A stretch of 29,458 nt of DNA from contig JAAEOP010000245.1 in the NCBI GenBank assembly GCA_024223125.1, positions 1 through 29,458 of the forward strand. Reading direction: 5' to 3'. Below, in pieces: positions 23,680-29,458 of this stretch (positions are counted from its first letter, which is position 1; the number at the start of each line of letters is the position of its first letter). Origin of the DNA: Chloroflexota bacterium. GTDB lineage: Bacteria > Chloroflexota > Anaerolineae > Promineifilales > Promineifilaceae. The position numbers and the translations under genes are program-made. Under the pieces are notes generated by a model, which was given only the letters and a program-made list of their open reading frames with translations, made no database searches and was not told the DNA's origin.

Positions 23680-24664
23680 TTAACCGTGTTTCTGTTTTCG
23701 CTGATACCGTTTTTCTGTGCGTTTTTCAGCGCGATTGTGGCGAAAACGTTTGTTGTTGCGTTTACGAACCTCATCAGGCACACGATATTGTAGACATAAA
23801 GTACGTGATTCCTCTTTTAAAATAGGATTGCCATCCAGGTCACGTAGTTGATACGGCCGTTTTTGAGAAAAAATGGCATAGATACGATTGGCTAAATGGG
23901 TGGCGCATACACAAACTGCCTGGGTATGGTGCTTGCCATAGGCGACCATCTGAGTGTGGTAAATGGCCGCTATTTGTCCATCCCATTGACGAGCAACCTC
24001 AGCGTTAAGGAAAAGAGTTGACTTGATCAGGTTGGAACCGGACTTGGTGATGGACATGCCTTTGGCTTCAGCTTCACCACTCTGCTTACTACGGGGCACG
24101 ATGCCGCACCACTTGCGGAAGCGTTCAATCACGAGCCGCGGCAGGAACGTTACGCTGTAAACTGCTCCAGGCCCAATGGTCATATGCTTGCAAACGATTT
24201 TGAATGGCTGTATCCATTTCACGCTAACTGGCATCAGCACGGCAAGCGCGTTGCAAAGTTTGCTGGTCGCCGCTGGTTGGCGTCCATCTTTCCAGCCGAT
24301 CGGGGGCTAATTGATACAGATGAGTTAACACGCGACTATCAATGTGGTCGCTGCCAGCATGTTTCCAAAGTACACGACGCAAATCCTTTGTTTTTTGACT
24401 GTTTACCCGGTAGACAACGACACCTTGTTGATGCAAGTAACTGCCTATGGGATACCAGGTCATGCCTGTCGCTTCCTTAACAGCCACCAAATGAGGCTCG
24501 GCCCCAGCGCCATCTCGCGCTCGTTGCAAGAGTCGGTCTATTTCCTCAGGCAACGAACGAAAACTGATTTGTTTGCCGATAAACTGATTGCAGGCTGGGT
24601 CCAGGATGACGGCTTTATGTTTTGCTGTCACTGCTAAATCGATACCGATGATTCGTATGTTCAT
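23680..24664 (-). pseudogene. IS110-family DEDD transposase, disrupted
   Basis: The N-terminal part (24224-24664, 146 residues from ATG 24662-24664, with a perfect AAGGAG seven bases upstream) is the DEDD/RuvC-like domain of IS110 transposases: GIDLAVTAKHKAV with the first Asp, VAVKEATGMTWYP with the Glu, and GSDHIDSRVL with the last two Asp. It ends at TAG 24224-24226. In the same frame the next codons read REMDTAIQNRLQAYDHWAW, the expected coiled region, so the TAG is an in-frame nonsense mutation. The C-terminal Tnp_20 domain is in another frame (to 23680): RKWCGIVPRSKQSGEAEAKG, SITKSGSNLIK and KHHTQAVCVCATHLANR. The helical region between the domains looks too short. So a stop, a frameshift and probably a deletion inactivate it. 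Confidence 0.82.
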
Positions 24665-24681
24665 GATTATCTCCTTATTTA

Positions 24682-24900
24682 CATTTGTCAAATTATCTAT
24701 TGGAGGCGGTATCGAAGCGACGATGGCCCAGTTCCGGTATGCAAACAAACCCAGCCTTGCGTTTTATTCGAGGCCTGTCTCTCTATCTGGACAGCCTCAA
24801 TGTTCCTAATCGGGTCTTCTGGGCAGTCCGAACGACAATCTCGGTGCCGAGGCAGATCTGCTCCTCACTCACATTAGGTCGCCGCTTCGGACCTCCAGAA
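24682..24900 (-). ncRNA. Candidate bridge-RNA region of the IS110 element
   Basis: In IS110 elements the non-coding end upstream of the transposase encodes the bridge RNA that pairs with donor and target. Here that segment is much more structured than its surroundings: arms GACAGGCCTC (24770-24779) and GAGGCTGTC (24790-24798) form a nine-bp stem with one bulge on the minus strand. Further upstream are AGGTC/GACCT, GAGG/CCTC around the GCAGATCTGC palindrome, and GTTC/GAAC enclosing a large loop. I cannot assign target and donor loops with confidence. Confidence 0.35.
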
Positions 24901-25055
24901 AATAGTTTGCTACATATTCTTATTTTTGCTATTTATTGTTGTTAATGTTCATTTTTAATATACAAGATTACAGAGGTAAAATTCCGAGTTTTTTTGTGAC
25001 ATAGTTCATTCTGGCAAAAGAAGTTAGCTTTACAAACTGATCCTGAACTTGCTCG

Positions 25056-27563
25056 TTAATTTGACAATTTAATCGCTTCCAATACTTCAAATGTAACCAG
25101 ATCGCTCTGCATGACCGTCCCCTCTCCATCTATTCCTTCCGCCCACATTGTATGCACTCCCGGCGTCAGAGGCCACCACATTTTGTACGGGGAGCTTTTC
25201 ATTGTCGCCAACGGTTCACCATCTAGCCAGAGTGTCATCATCTGGATATTGGCCGCAGTGACCGCTTCCACCGGCAGCCGTTGGGCTTCGGCGGGCAGGG
25301 CTGTCGTCAGCCGGTACTTTGTGTTGGGGTCTGGGGATATAAGGCGGATGGGGGAAGCGGCCGTTTCCCTTCCCGCCGCGCTAGCCAACAACAAATCATC
25401 CAACAATAACAAATTCTGCTCCCGCGCCCAGGGATGCAAAACAGGCGGTAAATCCAACGCCAACTGGTGAATCACATTTTCCACTGGCGTCGTTTCATCC
25501 CCCAGCAAACCTGTTTCCTGATCAATGCCTACCCGTTGGTAAAAGGTATCTTGTTCTGTTGGCTGCGTTCCCTGAATAAACCATTCCCTGCGCCGGAATG
25601 GACACGCTTCCGACGGTAATAGTCCAGACAAATCACACACCTCCACCTGCGCCAACCCCTCCGGCTGCGGAAACGGCTTATCCGGCTCTCCGGCTAACAC
25701 CGTGCGCATGAACATATGCCAGATTGGCCCGGCTCCGCTGACCCCGGTAATGGCCTGCATCGGCTTATTGTCTGCATTTCCCACCCACACACCGACAACC
25801 AAATCAGGCGTATACCCCACTGTCCAATTATCATGGAAATCATTAGTTGTGCCCGTTTTCACGGCCGCCGTCCGCCCCAGATTCAAAATACTATTCTCGC
25901 CAAATGACATGATACGGGCGTCATCATCGCTCAACATATCGCTCACCAACCAGGCCACTCGTTCATCCAGCGCCCGCACTGGCTGCGGTTCTGAAGATTG
26001 GTAGAGAACGTTTCCGGCCACATCCGTCACGTCCAGCAAAATTGTTGGCTCAATGCGGGAACCACCGTTGGCAAAAGCAGCAAATGCGGTCGTCAAATCA
26101 TACAATCGCACCGGACCACCCCCCAGGGCAAAAGATAAATCATACTCATCCGGTTCGCCTAATGTACCGATGCCCATCTCGGCCGCCAGCGCCATTGTCT
26201 CGGCCACACCTGCCGTATCCAGAGCTACAACGGCCGGAATATTGAGCGATGATCCTAACGCCTGTCGCAGCAGCACGGGGCCGTGTTCGTTACGGCTAAA
26301 ATTGACCGGCACGTAGGGATCATTCTCATGGGTCATAAAAACGGTGCGGACATCATAAAAAACGGCGGCGGGAGTAAACGGCCGTCCCCTCTTTGGATCC
26401 ATCCCGGCCGCATACACAATCGGTTTCAAGGCCGACCCCGGCTGGCGTGGAACCAGCGCCATGTTAATGGCTCCATCATGCGCCTCGTCAAAAAAGTCCA
26501 GATTACCCACCAAAGCCATCACCTCTCCCGTTTGGGGATGGATGGCAACCAGCGACGCATTGTGGGCAAAATGGCCTGGCCCGCCATTGAGAGGCTGGTT
26601 CAAACGTTCAATTTGCTCCTGCACGATCCCTTCGGCATGTTCCTGCCAATTCAAATCCAGCGTCGTTCGTACTGTCAGTCCGCCGCCGGTGTACAAGGTT
26701 TCTTGGGGAAACAGTTTGTCTAATTCTGCCTGCACCATCATCACAAAATGGGGCGCGGCTACCGGGTAGGGATTGGCTGCATAACGCATCTGTTCACGGC
26801 CGGCCAAGTCTGCCTCTGCCTGGGTGATGAAGTTTTGCTCGACCATGAGTCCTAACACGGCCGTCTGTCGCGCTTTAGCCGCTTCCGGTTCCAGCAATGG
26901 ATTGTACAAAGCAGGCGCTTGCGGCAGTCCAGCGATGAGGGCGCTTTCAGCCAGTGTCAGTTCTGTAGCCGATTTGCCGAAGTAGGTTTGCGCGGCCGCA
27001 TCCACCCCATAAGCCATCCCGCCGTAATACATCTGGTTCAGGTAGAGGGCTAAAATCTCATCTTTGCTATATTGGCGCGTCACCAGCCAGGCCAGCGCCG
27101 CTTCCCGTGCTTTACGCCGGAGAGAAACCTGGCTGCGTTCCTCATAGCCCATCAGCAAATTGCGGACTGCCTGTTGGGTAATGGTGCTGCCACCGGACAC
27201 AATTTCACCGTCACGCACATTGCTAACCAACGCCCGCAAAATCCCCAACCCATCTACACCTGGATTTTGGTAGAAGGTTTTGTCTTCCGTGGCGATGGTA
27301 GCTTGCTGTAAGGCCAGGGGGATTTGGTCGAGGGGGAGGACGGTGTTACGGCCGTATTCGCTATCAATCATGTCGTAAAGCGGACGGCCGTAACGGTCAG
27401 TAATGCGAACACTAGGCGGTGTCACTTGGCCGGTTAAGGCCTCCACATCCGGCAAATCGGCCAACAGCCAATACAAACCCACCACACCGATACCTAACAA
27501 ACACGCTGCCCCCACCAACAAAACTTTGGTTGTTATTCGGAATCGTTTCATCATGCAACCCAT
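25056..27563 (-). CDS. pbpC: Penicillin-binding protein 1C (bifunctional glycosyltransferase/transpeptidase)
   Basis: This 835-residue class A PBP has one N-terminal membrane anchor (residues 13-34). A GT51 domain follows, with catalytic Glu93 in ATEDKTFYQNPGVD, GGSTITQQ (124-131) and RKAREA. The transpeptidase domain has SxxK at Ser377-Lys380 (PGSALKP), SxN at Ser439-Asn441 and KTG at 569-571. The C-terminal beta domain (about 740-830: SPDPNTKYRL, LWLDGEPL, PGVHTMWAEGIDGEG) is the BiPBP_C module that marks PBP1C. It polymerises and cross-links peptidoglycan on the outer face of the membrane. The upstream neighbour encodes an alpha-2-macroglobulin, the same pairing as pbpC-yfhM in Enterobacteria. 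The start is uncertain: ATG codons at 27563, 27554 and 27551 all lack a strong ribosome site. Confidence 0.95.
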   Translation of the reverse strand: MGCMMKRFRITTKVLLVGAACLLGIGVVGLYWLLADLPDVEALTGQVTPPSVRITDRYGRPLYDMIDSEYGRNTVLPLDQIPLALQQATIATEDKTFYQNPGVDGLGILRALVSNVRDGEIVSGGSTITQQAVRNLLMGYEERSQVSLRRKAREAALAWLVTRQYSKDEILALYLNQMYYGGMAYGVDAAAQTYFGKSATELTLAESALIAGLPQAPALYNPLLEPEAAKARQTAVLGLMVEQNFITQAEADLAGREQMRYAANPYPVAAPHFVMMVQAELDKLFPQETLYTGGGLTVRTTLDLNWQEHAEGIVQEQIERLNQPLNGGPGHFAHNASLVAIHPQTGEVMALVGNLDFFDEAHDGAINMALVPRQPGSALKPIVYAAGMDPKRGRPFTPAAVFYDVRTVFMTHENDPYVPVNFSRNEHGPVLLRQALGSSLNIPAVVALDTAGVAETMALAAEMGIGTLGEPDEYDLSFALGGGPVRLYDLTTAFAAFANGGSRIEPTILLDVTDVAGNVLYQSSEPQPVRALDERVAWLVSDMLSDDDARIMSFGENSILNLGRTAAVKTGTTNDFHDNWTVGYTPDLVVGVWVGNADNKPMQAITGVSGAGPIWHMFMRTVLAGEPDKPFPQPEGLAQVEVCDLSGLLPSEACPFRRREWFIQGTQPTEQDTFYQRVGIDQETGLLGDETTPVENVIHQLALDLPPVLHPWAREQNLLLLDDLLLASAAGRETAASPIRLISPDPNTKYRLTTALPAEAQRLPVEAVTAANIQMMTLWLDGEPLATMKSSPYKMWWPLTPGVHTMWAEGIDGEGTVMQSDLVTFEVLEAIKLSN

Positions 27564-27572
27564 AATCAGGAA

Positions 27573-27629
27573 AATAATGAATTGTGAATAGTGAATGGAT
27601 CCTCACTTCACAATTCACAATTCATTATT
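27573..27629 (-). repeat. Long palindrome between the alpha-2-macroglobulin gene and pbpC
   Basis: Arms 27573-27589 and 27613-27629 are 17 bases long and perfectly complementary. Inside, AGTGA (27590-27594) pairs with TCACT (27603-27607). The stop codon of the alpha-2-macroglobulin gene (27625-27627) lies within one arm. The bases are organised in degenerate heptads (GAATTGT, GAATTGT, GAAGTGA). Only four T follow on the minus strand, so it would be a weak terminator; an RNA-stability or attenuation role between the two coupled genes is possible. Confidence 0.6.
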
Positions 27630-29458
27630 CTCTCGGCAACACAGTAAAGAGGGAACCAGCCCCACGGCCGTAAACCTCTGGAAAATAAAACTCCTGCGCC
27701 ATTGGGGGAATGGTGTGGTACTCGCCGGGAACGGCCGCTCGTACCAGATACACATATTCATACGTCCCCGCCGGCAGCCGATTGGCCGAAATCACCACCT
27801 TCTCATCCCGCAGTTCAATATGGTCAAAATACCAATAGCCCCAGCCCCGTGTGCGGTATTCGTCCCAATCATACCGCTCCGGCACGCCTACTTGCTGGCT
27901 AATGTTCAACGATTGATCTACCGCTTCCAAGCCAGCGGGTAAGAAATCCTCAATCAACACATAATGTTTTGTCTGAGGTACAACAATCGTCAGCCGGGCC
28001 AGGAAGGTTTCCCCCTGAGCCATCTCCGTAATCGGTGCTTCCCGGTCATCAGCGTCAAAATAGCTGCGGGAAATGATGAAGCCGCGATCCAACGGCCGTA
28101 CCTCTTCCACCGGCAAATACGCTTCCAAATGAGTAGTGTAATACAGATTTCCGGGGCCATCGCTGCGGCCAAAAGCCAGCCGGTTCAATTCATCGCTAAA
28201 CAATTCAGTAATGTCAATTTGAAGCTGCTGTACCTCGCGCAAACTGTCCACATTCGCTTCACCGGCCAACTGCAATTCCCCATTGAGAGCCACTTCATAA
28301 GCATAATCGGCTTCCAGTTCCCCGGAAGCAACCATGAAGTCAGTCAGAGCCATGAGTGTCCAGGCAGTTTCTTGAGTACCATGCCAACGGCCGTCTATCC
28401 GATGTGCCATTAACCAGCGTACCGCATTAGCTACCAACGGATTGTCCGGGTCCAACTTCGTCATCGTGTCCAGCACAATCGCCGTCGTGCGCGTGTCACT
28501 GTTCCAATTCCAGTAGTCCCGCTCCGTCTCCTCCCAATTAGCCCCCGTCGCCGAGAGAATAGCATGGCTGATAAAGTCGCTGGCAAAGACAGCCAGACGC
28601 GGGTCTGCGGTATCGGTGTAGTACAATGCCTGCGCCAGAAAACCCTGAGCATAAAAGTCCAGCGACGCCCGCCGTTCATACAACTTATTCATATGCTGAT
28701 TAGACGGTTCCCCCGCCCGTGCCAGCACATAGAGCAAAAATGCTTGCCGATTTTCTTTGTAACGGCCGTCTAACCCATCCACCTCATTCAGCTTTCCCTT
28801 CAGATAAGTCACGCCATCTTCAAGCACATCTGCGCTGACCGGATAGCCGCTTTCCGTGGCCTCCACCAGCGCCAGCGTCACATAAGCCGAAACCAGCGTA
28901 CTGCTGCGCGGACCATCCCACCAGGGCCAGCCGCCATCTGGCCGTTGGCGGCTGTACAAACGCTGCAAAGCAACACTCACCTGCTCATCCAGATTGGCTC
29001 TCAGTTCAGGGTCGTCAATACCGGCTGCTTCCAGAGCTTGTACCGTCAACAGATTGGGCAAGAATTTGCTCACAATCTGCTCCGTACATTCATAATTGTA
29101 ATGAGCCAAATAATCCAGACCCTCGGTCATGGCTCCGGCCAGCGAAGACGCTACCTGCACTGTCACCGTCCCCTGTGTCAACTCATGATCCGGGTAGATA
29201 GGCAGGCCGATAGATTCCACTACCGCACCCCCTTCCATGATCTGGCCGGATGTGCCTACTGTCTCCGGCACTTCATATTTGTAAACGGGCAGGCCACCTC
29301 CTTCCAATGTACCCATAGGCGGCCGTGTGGCATCACTGAACTGTCCGGCACGAATGCGGAACACTAAGTCTACCCGTTCCACATCTTCCACAACCACATT
29401 CCAGGTGACATACCCTTGTTGCCGGGCGGGAATGAAGATGGTTTGGCTTTTATCATCC
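27625..29458 (-). CDS. Alpha-2-macroglobulin family protein, C-terminal part (runs off the window)
   Basis: The open frame continues to the right edge, so only the last 610 or so residues are seen; a full protein would have roughly 1,500-1,900. The visible part starts in the macroglobulin domains before the thioester region and contains YNYECTEQIVSKF, whose C-x-E-Q (Cys codon at 29086-29088) is the thioester that traps proteases covalently. An alpha/alpha toroid of repeats follows (GGWPWWDGPRSS, DARWHGTQETAWTLMAL-like blocks), then the receptor-binding-like beta domain with YVYLVRA and FYFPEVYGRG near the end. Bacterial homologues sit in the periplasm or on the surface, trap invading proteases and partner with PBP1C for wall repair. 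It is upstream of pbpC with 61 bp between. Confidence 0.93.
   Translation of the reverse strand, partial: DDKSQTIFIPARQQGYVTWNVVVEDVERVDLVFRIRAGQFSDATRPPMGTLEGGGLPVYKYEVPETVGTSGQIMEGGAVVESIGLPIYPDHELTQGTVTVQVASSLAGAMTEGLDYLAHYNYECTEQIVSKFLPNLLTVQALEAAGIDDPELRANLDEQVSVALQRLYSRQRPDGGWPWWDGPRSSTLVSAYVTLALVEATESGYPVSADVLEDGVTYLKGKLNEVDGLDGRYKENRQAFLLYVLARAGEPSNQHMNKLYERRASLDFYAQGFLAQALYYTDTADPRLAVFASDFISHAILSATGANWEETERDYWNWNSDTRTTAIVLDTMTKLDPDNPLVANAVRWLMAHRIDGRWHGTQETAWTLMALTDFMVASGELEADYAYEVALNGELQLAGEANVDSLREVQQLQIDITELFSDELNRLAFGRSDGPGNLYYTTHLEAYLPVEEVRPLDRGFIISRSYFDADDREAPITEMAQGETFLARLTIVVPQTKHYVLIEDFLPAGLEAVDQSLNISQQVGVPERYDWDEYRTRGWGYWYFDHIELRDEKVVISANRLPAGTYEYVYLVRAAVPGEYHTIPPMAQEFYFPEVYGRGAGSLFTVLPRE

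Larger units (their letters stand above)
23680..24960 (-). mobile_element. IS110-family insertion sequence remnant (ends approximate)
   Basis: It consists of the broken DEDD transposase plus an upstream non-coding end of some 290 bp. IS110 elements usually lack long terminal inverted repeats, so exact ends cannot be placed by eye; the right limit is set where the sequence becomes AT-rich and featureless. The element lies between the unknown gene and pbpC without visibly breaking another gene. Confidence 0.6.

Overview
The window looks like a chromosomal segment of a bacterium from the Chloroflexota, probably an Anaerolineae-like lineage. I infer this from protein style and gene content (a PbpC / alpha-2-macroglobulin pair, heme o synthase, a T-box element, an EAD-like domain, a secreted protein with a C-terminal anchor); no marker gene settles it. 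UGA is an ordinary stop here (for example in miaA), yet one small gene appears to read an internal UGA as selenocysteine. The palindrome ACGGCCGT occurs about 43 times by my hand count, far above chance, and gives the segment a HIP1-like signature.

Layout. 1-268: a 5'-truncated RHS/YD-repeat fragment and the leuS terminator. 288-5933, minus strand: leuS, then a tight four-gene cluster (membrane protein with an N-terminal EAD/Death-like domain, secreted His-rich protein of unknown function, alpha/beta hydrolase, three-TM protein). 5945-6442: the leader of that cluster, with two tRNA-Ala genes (anticodons CGC and GGC), a T-box-type antiterminator/terminator and a second hairpin. 6436-6745, plus strand: a divergent, probably leaderless Rdx/SelW-like selenoprotein gene whose -35 box overlaps that of the tRNA promoter. 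6779-10625, minus: miaA, yraN, a GT4 glycosyltransferase, and a CinA with a degenerate C-terminal domain. 10852-12014, minus: a cyclic-nucleotide-binding protein and a methyltransferase.

12096-17560, plus: an S10 family peptidase, a MITE-like palindromic element, a membrane-anchored C39-like peptidase with TPRs, a second palindromic element, ctaB (heme o synthase), a structured non-coding leader and a metallo-beta-lactamase-fold hydrolase. 17576-22028, minus: a lipid-kinase gene, glycerophosphodiester phosphodiesterase and a winged-helix AAA ATPase in one unit, then pyruvate kinase. 22225-23304: an unrecognised protein with a lysine-rich linker. 23680 to about 24960: a broken IS110-family element that keeps its upstream non-coding end, where a bridge RNA would lie. 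25056-29458, minus: pbpC, and upstream of it the C-terminal part of a thioester alpha-2-macroglobulin, the classic periplasmic defence and peptidoglycan-repair pair, separated by a strong palindrome.

The most unusual part is 4920-6745: tRNA genes, a T-box module without room for Stem I, an EAD-like membrane operon and a selenoprotein gene are all organised around one bidirectional promoter.
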